The notes beneath the pieces are model-generated. The model was not told the DNA's origin, searched no databases, and saw nothing but the letters and a program-made list of their open reading frames with translations. A stretch of 64,000 nucleotides of DNA, taken from positions 1 through 64,000 of the forward strand of contig CANKYF010000011.1 of the NCBI GenBank assembly GCA_947487895.1. The letters run 5' to 3'. Below, in pieces: positions 41,301-50,240 of this stretch; position 1 is the stretch's first letter, and every line of letters starts with the position of its first letter. A program made the position numbers and the translations under genes. Source of the DNA: an uncultured Flavobacteriaceae bacterium. GTDB taxonomy: Bacteria; Bacteroidota; Bacteroidia; Flavobacteriales; Flavobacteriaceae.

Positions 41301-42335
41301 GGTATAACGTGGCTCAATAAGCCTGGAGCTACCACTGACCTGGACACACAACAGGGCAATGGTTCTGCAATGAGTTTTGATGTAACGCAACAGGCAGAGA
41401 CCGAGCGTTTGGGCGACGGCAAACTTTCTCTAAGGTTTCAATCTACCAATGAGGGCAACTTTTCAGTAAGCTACAATAGCAAAGAGGCTTCAATGGCAGG
41501 TTTAAGACCAAGGCTGGTTATAACAGTTGTGTCGCCATCAGGAAGTGCCTTGGTACCTGAGGCCGATGCTTTTGTACGGGACGGTAGTTTTTCCAGCGAT
41601 AATTTTGGTAGTGACAGCCGATTGATAGTCAAGAACGATGCGCTTGGGTTTAAACGTGAGAGCTATCTACGATTTGATTTGTCCTCCGTTCAAGGTACGA
41701 TAACCAGTGCGAGTTTGGAGATGACGGTAGAAAATTCTGGTTCTCCGAGTTCCACGGATATGAGATTAAGGTTTGTTTCTGATGATAGTTGGAGCGAATC
41801 CGGTATAACGTGGCTCAACAAGCCTGGAGCTACCACTGACCTGGACACACAACAGGGGAATGGTTCTACAATGAGTTTTGATGTAACGCAACAGGCAGAG
41901 GCAGAGCGTTTGGGCGACGGCAAACTTTCTCTAAGATTTCAATCTACCAATGAGGGTAATTTTTCAGTAAGCTACAATAGTAGAGAGGTTTCAACGGCAA
42001 GTTTAAGACCAAGGCTAATTATTCAAACGTCTTCTGCAACAACTTTAGCTTTTAGACAGGAAAGCTTAGGGGAGAAAGAGGTTTTAAAAGAGCAACCACT
42101 CTCTCAAGAGTTTTCACTTTACCCAAATCCAGTTGTAGATATAATGAACGTTACATCTGATCAAGTAATACAAAGAGTTATGGTAATAGGTTTGTCAGGT
42201 CAAAAGGTAATGGAATTGAACAACCTAAATGCCAAATCCATGCAGGTTGATACTAGAACATTGCCAAGTGGTATCTATGTTTTAAAATTGATAGATGAAA
42301 CAGGTGCTGAACGTAACCGAAAATTTATAAAATAG
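38346..42335 (+). CDS. Secreted BNR_4-type beta-propeller protein (candidate polysaccharide lyase) with four tandem DNRLRE/CBM96-like domains and T9SS C-terminal sorting domain
   Basis: Signal peptide; propeller motifs (ANSHHQPAIAIDESNFIHVLTGSHTRN); four repeats of DAFVRxGS...FGSDSRLIVKN...RESYLRFDLS; C-terminal LYPNPVVDIMNV...LPSGIYVLKLI. Confidence 0.8.
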   Translation: MRRKLFFMVILSFLGAYSVISQTFLQDAGAGITQPLVDDLDYIAPLSMDFDDRNRPYMINNVLYPGMSANELYRVRTLRNGVWEFFSYRTAIEAELNPGESLDFNITDSDRLRFVRDGEMTMDGYNNLYAIITVKVANGSSSSREFMILYASGIGEDNFNGSFKVHRLPPGTTQAELEVRTSFNDFTNHPPVIMYISDRVNNIYPSGPSWLFDIWGNMNIIAVDWTANREDLDLSSVIQVSDRSGFLNNHSGGGSYAVTKGDTTFFTWLRHPVDPEVDDDGESVIFVNSLNRNAKTIGSNFALHVHPEGRANSHHQPAIAIDESNFIHVLTGSHTRNGFLYSKTLNPLDISSWTPEVEVGTDRTYAALLIDNLGVMYAPYRGDRPYRQYMQTGDVVNGLSGEGELFIDNPPCDDIYRAFYNKLYKDKPSGGNDRVYMSWSTNCNASETRTDFYRAMAFTDDQGGSWRIPTRYDLSSRNNEGKSVQRITFDPVLPSSNAFDINAVSDVSLPVTYEIISGNNIATISGNTITPIGAGQIVVSASNNGNNTYYGDFVTTVINIGGGSGSENTLTPVADAFVRNGSSANSNFGSDSRLIVKNNGSNFTRESYLRFDLSGIQGSINSARLELVPESSTSPGSTDIQLRYVSNDSWSESGITWNNKPGASTVLDTETGSSSVMVFDITDQVRTELSGDGQISLRLQSTNSGDFSIVYSSREAASNLRPRLVISVQPVLENTLTPVADAFVRNGSSANSNFGSDSRLIVKNNGSNFTRESYLRFDLSGIQGSINSARLELVPESSTSPGSTDIQLRYVSNDSWSESGITWNNKPGASTVLDTETGSSSVMVFDITDQVRTELSGDGQISLRLQSTNSGNFSIVYSSREAASNLRPRLVISVQPVSENTLTPEADAFVRDGSFSSDNFGSDSRLIVKNDALGFKRESYLRFDLSSVQGTITSARLEMTVENSGSPGSTDMRLRFVSDDSWSESGITWLNKPGATTDLDTQQGNGSAMSFDVTQQAETERLGDGKLSLRFQSTNEGNFSVSYNSKEASMAGLRPRLVITVVSPSGSALVPEADAFVRDGSFSSDNFGSDSRLIVKNDALGFKRESYLRFDLSSVQGTITSASLEMTVENSGSPSSTDMRLRFVSDDSWSESGITWLNKPGATTDLDTQQGNGSTMSFDVTQQAEAERLGDGKLSLRFQSTNEGNFSVSYNSREVSTASLRPRLIIQTSSATTLAFRQESLGEKEVLKEQPLSQEFSLYPNPVVDIMNVTSDQVIQRVMVIGLSGQKVMELNNLNAKSMQVDTRTLPSGIYVLKLIDETGAERNRKFIK
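40044..42030 (+). repeat. Four tandem about 500-bp repeats encoding DNRLRE domains, organised A-A'-B-B'
   Basis: Repeat starts at 40044, 40542 and 41040 (498-bp period), then a 501-bp period to the fourth; A/A' and B/B' near identical at DNA level. Confidence 0.92.
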
Positions 42336-42450
42336 TGTTCAGAATATCTATTGCCATGTAAAGTATGATTTGTGTGATAGTTGAATGTTTCATTAAATGG
42401 ATAGGAGTCTTAGTTTTTGGACTAATATCTTGTAAACATTAAGTAGAATT

Positions 42451-42480
42451 TAGGCGGGTCTCAAGACCCGCCTATTTTTT
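42451..42480 (+). terminator. Rho-independent terminator
   Basis: TAGGCGGGTCTCAAGACCCGCCTATTTTTT. Confidence 0.92.
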
Positions 42481-43197
42481 TATAATAATTTGATGAACGC
42501 TATGAAAACAGCAGATCGCAAAGAGCAATTTTTAGTGAATTGTTCTTAATAGCATCAAGATTTGTAAGAAGCTGAGGCCTTTGCAAAATTCAAAGTATGT
42601 GGGAAGTTTGACGCCCGAAAAAAACAACTCGCAGTAACCTATTGGTTATGAATGCTTAAAGTTTTTGAGAAGGAAGAGGTTTTCCATAATTTGGATAAAG
42701 AAACACTTTTTATACCTTTATGTAAAGGTCTTAAGCGATCAAAACTGCTCCGGAATATAGAATTTAGCAAAGTCAACAAAGACAATGACCCTAAATACTT
42801 TTCTCGGATATTTATCTATCAATGTAAAATCTAAAACATAACGATCAGTATAATTCGCTGCCCATCTTTAGCACAGGATTTTTAAATTTAACTTTACCAT
42901 CAAATACGTAGAGAATGTATGGTCTTTGTAAAGTATTGTTGGGTACCATGCTGCAAAAAGAATTGTTCTGTTGAACGATAGACTATTGTATTATGTCTAA
43001 ATAACCCCTTTGAGAAGTAATTTTTCTTATTAAGTTTAGACTTAATGAGAAATTCATTTAATGTTGAATGTCTTTCTTTAGAAGGAGCATATTGAAACGG
43101 CTTATGTCTTGAAAACAGGTCATTGATAAAAGTTAAGTAACATTTTAAGAATAGGTCCATTTAAATGTTTTACAAACAGCTAAATTAATAGGAATAC

Positions 43198-46100
43198 ATG
43201 AAATTTGATTACAAAATAATTTTGATCATTGCTTTCAACTGTTTTAATGCGTTGGGACAAGAGATTGTCCCCAATCTTAATGATCTAAGTTTTAAGCATA
43301 TATTTTCTAGTGATGGGTTGTCCCAAAGATCTATCAAAGATATATTACAGGATAGTAAAGGGTATTTATGGTTTGGGACTAGAGATGGTCTAAATAAATA
43401 TGATGGAGACAAAATCACGATTTATCGGCACAATTCAGAAGATACAGGAAGCCTTACCCATAGTAGAATTCAATGTTTGTTTGAAGATACAAAAAGCAAT
43501 ATTTGGATTGGAACAAACGAAGGGTTGAATAAATACAATCCCAAAGAAGATAATTTTATCAAATACCAAAGCAACGATAACTTAAAAGAATTGTCAAATA
43601 AAAAAATATGGAGTATTACCCAGTTAAATGATAGTGTTCTTGGCATAGCAACAAACAAAGGTTTGAACTTTGTTGAATTAACCAGCGCCAATAATGACAT
43701 ATCAAGATTTGGTATGGAACATTTGAAAAAGGCGTTCGCAAATAGGAAGGTAAGGAATTTGCTAACTGCAAAAAATGGGGATTTATGGATTTGCACCGTT
43801 GAAGGTATTAGTATCTACAATCCGCAAACAAATAAAATGATAAACATTGAGTACCTTGAGAATTCCATAAAGGAAACATTTCTAAATAACCCACCTGTCT
43901 TATTTGAAGATAAGGAAAGTAATATTTGGTTGGGATACGATAAGGGGTTGGCGATTTTTGACAAAGATCTACGGGTATTCAGTAATTACACGTTCAATAA
44001 AAATACACTTATAAACACAGCAGTACGCTCTATCTGCGAAGATTCGTATGGCAATCTTTGGGTAGGAACTTATGATGGTTTATTTATTTTAAATATGATA
44101 ACCCAAAAGAAGTTTCATGTAAAACACAATAAAAATAATCCAAAAAGCCTAAGTCAGAACTCAATTTATAAAATTATTAAAGACTCCAAAGGAGATATGT
44201 GGATAGGCACTTGGGCGGGCGGCGTTAATTATTTTGACAGGAGTTACGCTATTTTTGACAATATAATATCCGGTGATGGTGAGAATATGCTTAATTACAA
44301 TATTGTTAGTGGAATAGTTGAAGACCGATATGAAAATCTGTGGATAGGAACTGAAGGAGGAGGTATAAATTACTACGACAAGGAAAAAAAGAAGTTTACC
44401 TACTATTTGTATGATCCAAATGATGAAAAAAGTGTATCCTCCAACAACATAAAGTCAATACTAAAGGATAAAAAAGGAAATTTATGGATTGGGACTCATG
44501 ATAATGGATTAAACTTTTTAGATACGAGCAAAACTACCATACAGTTTGAGAGAATCAATTCCCGTAATCAAAACTCAAAATTGCTTTCGGATTATAAAAT
44601 TCTATCCTTGTTTGAAGATGTAAATGAAAATATTTGGATAGGAACGTTGGCCAGAGGTTTACTGTTATATGATACCAAATTAAAAATACTGCGAAAGATA
44701 GGTGATACCAATGAATCTATTCAATGCATTATTGCAGCAAGCAATCAAAACCAGATTATTGTTGGGGGATCTAACGGATTGAAAAAAGTAGATATCAATT
44801 CGCTAGAGGAAGAGAAACTAGAATGGTTAAGCACAAGTAATACCGATTACTTAACGGTTAACTGTATTTTTAGGGATACTGAAAACAATTATTGGATCGG
44901 TACCGAGGGCAGTGGACTTATTCACTATAGATCAAACACAAAAAAACTAACCAAATATGGCGCTATTCAAGGATTGCCCAACGAGATTGTCTATGGAGTT
45001 TTGCAAGATGATAATGGGTATCTCTGGATCAGTACAAACCAAGGGATTAGTAGATTTAATATAGCAACAAAAAAATTTAAGAATTTCACTAAATCAGATG
45101 GGCTACAAAGTAACGAGTTTAACTACCAAGCTTATATCAAGACGTCTAATAGAGAATTGATTTTTGGTGGTGTTGATGGGATTACAATTTTTAATCCGGA
45201 TAAAATAGGTAAAAATAAATTTATTCCTAATGTTGATATTTATGATATCAAAGTGAACAATGAAATTTTTTATGGAACTCATGATAGTATTTCTCCGGTT
45301 ACTTTACAACATGATGAAAATAATTTCACGATTGGTTTTACAGCCCTAAGCTTTTCCCAACCTAGTAAAAATAAATATGCTTACAAATTGGAAGGTTTTG
45401 ATAAGCATTGGACTCATGTTGGAAACAAGAAAACCGCAACCTATACAAATATAAAAGATGGGGATTATGTATTTAAAGTAAAGGCCTCTAATAGTGATGG
45501 GCTATGGAACGAAATGGGTGATTCACTAAGGATAAAAATACATGCTCCCTTATGGGGTACGTGGTGGGCGTATTTAACGTATGGTTTAATCTGCACAGGG
45601 TTGGCATTTTATATGAGATCATTGATTCTGGCAAGGGTTTATGTGAAAAAACAGCTGGAAGAGGAAAGAATTGAAAAAGAAAAGATTGAAGGAATCAATA
45701 AGCTAAAACTTAAATTTTTTACTAATATTTCCCATGAGTTCAGGACACCCCTGACCCTCATTTTAGGTCCACTTCAAAAACTTGCCAGCAATACACGTCA
45801 TGATGAAGAAACGAAAACACAACTACAATTAATTCAAAGAAACGCCAATACACTTTTAGAATTAATCAACCAACTCCTTAATTTTAGAAAAAGTGAAGCA
45901 GGAGAATTAAAATTACAAGTTTCCCAAAACAACATCATAAGCTTTATTGAAGAAATCAAACTCTCTTTTGATGAATTGGCAAAAAGTAGGGACATAAAAT
46001 TTGGTTTTAAGCATAATATGGAAAGAATTGATGTTTGGTTTGATGCTATGGAACTCAAGAAGGTTATAATCAATATCTTATCAAACGCATTTAAATTTAC

Positions 46101-47286
46101 CCCTGATGATGGAGAAATCACTATAAAGGTAGACATGCCAAAACACAGTCCCGATGCTATTGAAATAGCTATTAATGATAGTGGAATAGGTATACCAAAG
46201 GAAAAAATTAAATATATCTTTGACCGTTATTTTCAATTAGGTGTCTCAAAGGGAAAAAGAGCTGGGACCGGTCTAGGTCTTTCTTTATCAAGAGACATTA
46301 TAGAATTGCACAATGGTAACGTAAAGGTAGAAAGTGAAAAAGGTTCAGGGGTAAAATTTATAATCGTATTGCCCTTAGGAAAAGGACATTTAGACCCTGA
46401 AAAGGTAAATATACAACAAGAAGTAGTTCGTAAAGATTCCAAAACCCCAGAAGTAATCTCTTTTCCAGAGATTCCTGATGCAGTGCAAGAGGACGTTCCC
46501 GAAGAGGTTGATAAGTCAAAGTCTACCATATTAATAGTAGAGGACAATAGTCAATTGAGTGGATTTATTAAATCTATTTTTGAAGATCGTTTTAATATAT
46601 ATCAGGCGTACAACGGAAGAGAAGGAATGAATTTTGCGAAAACCAAAAATATTGACCTTATAATTAGCGACATTATGATGCCGTTAATGAACGGTGTCGA
46701 TATGTGTCATAATATAAAATCCAATATAAGAACAAGTCATATTCCAGTTATATTACTTACCGCAAAAACTTCATTGGGCACGCAAAGGGAAAGTTATAAG
46801 ATTGGAGCAGATGCCTATATTACAAAACCATTTGATACGACCATATTAATAAACCAGATAAACAATATCCTTAATCTCAGAAACAATATGATCGAGAAGT
46901 TTAAAAAGGATACCATTTTAACTCCAAAAGAATTGACCTATGTGTCAATGGATGAAAAATTTCTGGAAAAAGCTTTCGAGATTGTTGAGGAATACATGGG
47001 GGATGACAGTTTTAATGCACAGAAATTCACAAATAAAATGGGAGTAAGTAGAACCCTGTTGTACAATAAACTAAAGTTATTGACAGGGCAGTCTTTGACA
47101 GAGTTCATTCGTTTGATTCGATTAAAAAAGGCAGCACAACTTATAGCCAATACAGAGATGAATATTTCTGAAATAGCTTATGAAGTCGGCTTTAATGATT
47201 TAAAATATTTTAGAAAAAACTTTAAAATCGTCTTTAATTCTACCCCTACAGCATATCGAAAGGAAAATAAAGTATTAAATGACTAG
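43198..47286 (+). CDS. Hybrid two-component system regulator (periplasmic beta-propeller, Y_Y_Y, histidine kinase, receiver, AraC HTH)
   Basis: Reg_prop repeats (GYLWFGTRDGLNKYDG), HisKA FFTNISHEFRTPLTLILGPL, HATPase GTGLGLSLSRDI, receiver IIMMPLMNGVDMCHNIK-type DIMMP, AraC C-terminus. Confidence 0.97.
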   Translation: MKFDYKIILIIAFNCFNALGQEIVPNLNDLSFKHIFSSDGLSQRSIKDILQDSKGYLWFGTRDGLNKYDGDKITIYRHNSEDTGSLTHSRIQCLFEDTKSNIWIGTNEGLNKYNPKEDNFIKYQSNDNLKELSNKKIWSITQLNDSVLGIATNKGLNFVELTSANNDISRFGMEHLKKAFANRKVRNLLTAKNGDLWICTVEGISIYNPQTNKMINIEYLENSIKETFLNNPPVLFEDKESNIWLGYDKGLAIFDKDLRVFSNYTFNKNTLINTAVRSICEDSYGNLWVGTYDGLFILNMITQKKFHVKHNKNNPKSLSQNSIYKIIKDSKGDMWIGTWAGGVNYFDRSYAIFDNIISGDGENMLNYNIVSGIVEDRYENLWIGTEGGGINYYDKEKKKFTYYLYDPNDEKSVSSNNIKSILKDKKGNLWIGTHDNGLNFLDTSKTTIQFERINSRNQNSKLLSDYKILSLFEDVNENIWIGTLARGLLLYDTKLKILRKIGDTNESIQCIIAASNQNQIIVGGSNGLKKVDINSLEEEKLEWLSTSNTDYLTVNCIFRDTENNYWIGTEGSGLIHYRSNTKKLTKYGAIQGLPNEIVYGVLQDDNGYLWISTNQGISRFNIATKKFKNFTKSDGLQSNEFNYQAYIKTSNRELIFGGVDGITIFNPDKIGKNKFIPNVDIYDIKVNNEIFYGTHDSISPVTLQHDENNFTIGFTALSFSQPSKNKYAYKLEGFDKHWTHVGNKKTATYTNIKDGDYVFKVKASNSDGLWNEMGDSLRIKIHAPLWGTWWAYLTYGLICTGLAFYMRSLILARVYVKKQLEEERIEKEKIEGINKLKLKFFTNISHEFRTPLTLILGPLQKLASNTRHDEETKTQLQLIQRNANTLLELINQLLNFRKSEAGELKLQVSQNNIISFIEEIKLSFDELAKSRDIKFGFKHNMERIDVWFDAMELKKVIINILSNAFKFTPDDGEITIKVDMPKHSPDAIEIAINDSGIGIPKEKIKYIFDRYFQLGVSKGKRAGTGLGLSLSRDIIELHNGNVKVESEKGSGVKFIIVLPLGKGHLDPEKVNIQQEVVRKDSKTPEVISFPEIPDAVQEDVPEEVDKSKSTILIVEDNSQLSGFIKSIFEDRFNIYQAYNGREGMNFAKTKNIDLIISDIMMPLMNGVDMCHNIKSNIRTSHIPVILLTAKTSLGTQRESYKIGADAYITKPFDTTILINQINNILNLRNNMIEKFKKDTILTPKELTYVSMDEKFLEKAFEIVEEYMGDDSFNAQKFTNKMGVSRTLLYNKLKLLTGQSLTEFIRLIRLKKAAQLIANTEMNISEIAYEVGFNDLKYFRKNFKIVFNSTPTAYRKENKVLND

Positions 47287-47616
47287 TTTGCTGGATCTAT
47301 CGTAGCCTTTCCGTGCTTATGTCGTCGGTAGTGTAAACTATGTCCTGTAGATAGTCCAAGAAACAGGACAGTAATTTAATCATTAAATTTTACTGAATAT
47401 GACATGAAGAAAGCCCGCCAGAACGAACGGGCAGGTTCACGGCAAAGTTTAAGACCAAGGTGGTATTGTAAACCTTGAAGGAGCGCTATAGTTTGGCGGA
47501 ACTTACCCATATTCGTACAATCCTAATTAAAAAAAACATTTAACCACTAAAAAATAACTATTTGAACCCATTTAAGGCTTGGGAAAACCAATATTTTTGA
47601 ACGTAAGAAATCACTT

Positions 47617-48867
47617 GTGTTCAATAACTATTGTATGTTTAAAAAATATTTATTCTTTCCATTTATTTATTGTGTATTATGTTTCTCTTGTCAAGAGGGG
47701 CAAAAAGAAAAGGCAATCCCTGAAAAAGAAGTTGATAACAATAATTTTATAGATCAACAACTGGGACATGCTGAAAGACAATTAACCTTATTGTACACTG
47801 AAGCTGAAACGGAAAAAAGAATACCAAGAACCGTAAGCAATAGTAAAATCTATTGGACTAACCCCACTTTTGATTGGACCGAAGGTTTTTTTCCAGGGAC
47901 CTGCTGGTATCTTTATGAATACAGTAAGGATTTAAAATGGAAAAAAGCTGCAGAAACAATGCAGGCGCAATTTGAAATGCATAAATATAAAACGGATAAT
48001 CATGATCTTGGATTCATTTTTAACTGCTCCTATGGAAATGGCTACAGACTTACAAAGAATGAATACTTTAAGCAAGTACTGATTGATGCTGGAAATTCTT
48101 TGTTAACACGCTTTAATCCAACCGTTGGATGTATTCAAAGTTGGGAAGTAACAACAGATTGGCAGGCAGAAAGAGGGTGGGAATATCCTGTTATTATTGA
48201 TAACATGATGAATTTGGAATTGCTTTTTGAATTAAGTGAAATAACGGGAGATCCTAAATATAAGGAAGTGGCCATAGCCCATGCAGATACAACATTGAAA
48301 AATCACTTTCGTCAAGATGGTAGTTCTTATCACGTAATAGATTACGATCCAGAAACAGGGGAGGTTAGAAAAAAAGAAACGGCACAGGGATATGATCATG
48401 AGAGCGCATGGGCCAGAGGACAAGCTTGGGGTTTATATGGTTATACATTGTGTTTTAGATATACCAAAGACAGAAAATATTTAAAGAAAGCAGAAGATAT
48501 TGCAAAATATATATTAGAACATAAAGGGGTTCCCAAAGATGGAGTCCCGTATTGGGATTACAATGCGCCTAACATACCTAATGAGCCAAGAGATGTTTCA
48601 GCGGCTGCTATAACTGTTTCAGCTTTAATAGAATTGGATTGGCATTCATCTGAAAACTATACATCCTCAATTGATAAACTTATGAAATCCATAGCAGGAC
48701 CAATGTACACTGCTAAGTTGGGGCAGAACCATAATTTTTTATTAAAACATAGTGTTGGTAGTATACCACATGGGCATGAAATAGATGTGCCCCTTGTTTA
48801 TGCAGACTACTATTACGTAGAGGCTTTGCTAAGATTACATGCTAGGGAAGGAGAAAGAGAATTATAA
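47617..48867 (+). CDS. GH88 family unsaturated glucuronyl hydrolase
   Basis: Lipobox LCFSC; NHDLGFIFNCSYGNGYRLT, YPVIIDNMMNLELLFE, HESAWARGQAWGLYGYT motifs; start may be 47635. Confidence 0.92.
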   Translation: MFNNYCMFKKYLFFPFIYCVLCFSCQEGQKEKAIPEKEVDNNNFIDQQLGHAERQLTLLYTEAETEKRIPRTVSNSKIYWTNPTFDWTEGFFPGTCWYLYEYSKDLKWKKAAETMQAQFEMHKYKTDNHDLGFIFNCSYGNGYRLTKNEYFKQVLIDAGNSLLTRFNPTVGCIQSWEVTTDWQAERGWEYPVIIDNMMNLELLFELSEITGDPKYKEVAIAHADTTLKNHFRQDGSSYHVIDYDPETGEVRKKETAQGYDHESAWARGQAWGLYGYTLCFRYTKDRKYLKKAEDIAKYILEHKGVPKDGVPYWDYNAPNIPNEPRDVSAAAITVSALIELDWHSSENYTSSIDKLMKSIAGPMYTAKLGQNHNFLLKHSVGSIPHGHEIDVPLVYADYYYVEALLRLHAREGEREL

Positions 48868-48980
48868 AATAAAATTCGAGACGGTATTATATTGTTGTTC
48901 CGTACGGCGTAAATAATACAAAGCTTTTGGGAATTTAGTGCAAAGGTTCTATAATTAAAAAATCTATATAAATAAAAACT

Positions 48981-49226
48981 ATGGTGACAACCTACGAAAC
49001 AAGATATGCGGCAACCCCAAAAGCTGTAAAGGCATACGATACAAATGCCTTACTTGAGGAGTTTTTGATTAATAATTTGATGCAAAACCACCTAGCCGTT
49101 ATCTCTCCCCTTTGGTCCACACACTGCGGTTCTGGAATCTCTAACAACACCTTTATTTGCGCAATGGCAGGTGAAAACTTGCATTATGATGATATGGATA
49201 TAGCAAAAATTAACGATTTACGATAA
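48981..49226 (+). pseudogene. kduI: 5-keto-4-deoxyuronate isomerase (KduI) remnant with internal deletion
   Basis: N-terminus ETRYAATPKAVKAYDTNALLEEFLI joined directly to C-terminus LAVISPLWSTHCGSGISNNTFICAMAGENLHYDDMDIAKINDLR; central cupin core missing. Confidence 0.85.
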
Positions 49227-49228
49227 AC

Positions 49229-50023
49229 ATGGAAAACGAATTATTTGATCTTGTTGGAAAAATTGCCCTTATTACGGGCGGTACACATGGTTTGGGAATG
49301 GCTATGGCCAAAGGCTTGGGAAAGGCTGGCGCCACTATTGTGATTAATGGACATTCTTCCCAACAAAAAATTGATGACGCTCTAGCCATTTACAAAAACG
49401 AGGGTATTAATGCTGTTGGCTATAAGTTTGATGTAACCAATGAAACCGAAGTTGTCTCTAATATAGCCGCTATACAACGTGAAGTGGGGCTAATTGATAT
49501 TTTGGTCAATAATGCGGGTATCATCAAGCGTACGCCATTGGAACATATGGAGGTGGCCGACTTTAAACAAGTCATTGAAGTTGATTTAGTGGCTCCATTC
49601 ATTATGTCTAAACATGTGGTACAGGGAATGATCGAGCGAAAAAGTGGAAAAATCATCAATATCTGTTCAATGATGAGTGAACTTGGGCGCAATACCGTAG
49701 GAGCATATGCTGCAGCCAAAGGAGGATTGAAAATGTTGACTCAAAACATGGCGACAGAATGGGCCAAACACAATATACAGATCAATGGTATTGGGCCAGG
49801 TTATTTTGCCACCTCCCAAACAAAACCTATACGAGTAGATGGCCACCCGTTCAACGAGTTTATATTGAACCGTACTCCTGCAGCCAAATGGGGTAATCCT
49901 GATGATCTTGCGGGAGCTGCTATATTTTTGGCATCACGAGCAAGCGATTTTGTCAATGGACATATTTTATATGTTGATGGTGGTATTTTGGCCACTATTG
50001 GTAAACCTTCTAACGAAAATTAA
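49229..50023 (+). CDS. kduD: SDR oxidoreductase, KduD/gluconate-5-dehydrogenase-like
   Basis: ALITGGTHGLGMAMAKGLGKAGA, NNAGI, YAAAKGG motifs; adjacent to the kduI remnant. Confidence 0.85.
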   Translation: MENELFDLVGKIALITGGTHGLGMAMAKGLGKAGATIVINGHSSQQKIDDALAIYKNEGINAVGYKFDVTNETEVVSNIAAIQREVGLIDILVNNAGIIKRTPLEHMEVADFKQVIEVDLVAPFIMSKHVVQGMIERKSGKIINICSMMSELGRNTVGAYAAAKGGLKMLTQNMATEWAKHNIQINGIGPGYFATSQTKPIRVDGHPFNEFILNRTPAAKWGNPDDLAGAAIFLASRASDFVNGHILYVDGGILATIGKPSNEN

Positions 50024-50240
50024 CCAGTATGACTACAATCCGTTTTTTAACTATTACCCTTTTGGTACTGGATATACAATAAAAAAGTAGACAATTAGTT
50101 GAGGAACTACGCAGCTAATTTTTCGTTTGAAAATTTGAGGTTTTATTATAGTTTCTATAATCAACATACTTTATTAAAGGTATTTAGAAAACACAGTCTG
50201 CCCCTACAATTATACATCAACAAATTCAATATAATTGATC

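Noticed and set aside
40166-41923. Series of similar minus-strand ORFs (40166-40387, 40394-40654, 40664-40885, 40892-41131, 41189-41422, 41690-41923)
   Set aside because: They lie antisense within the DNRLRE tandem repeats and recur only because the sense repeats recur; no start signals or independent coding character.
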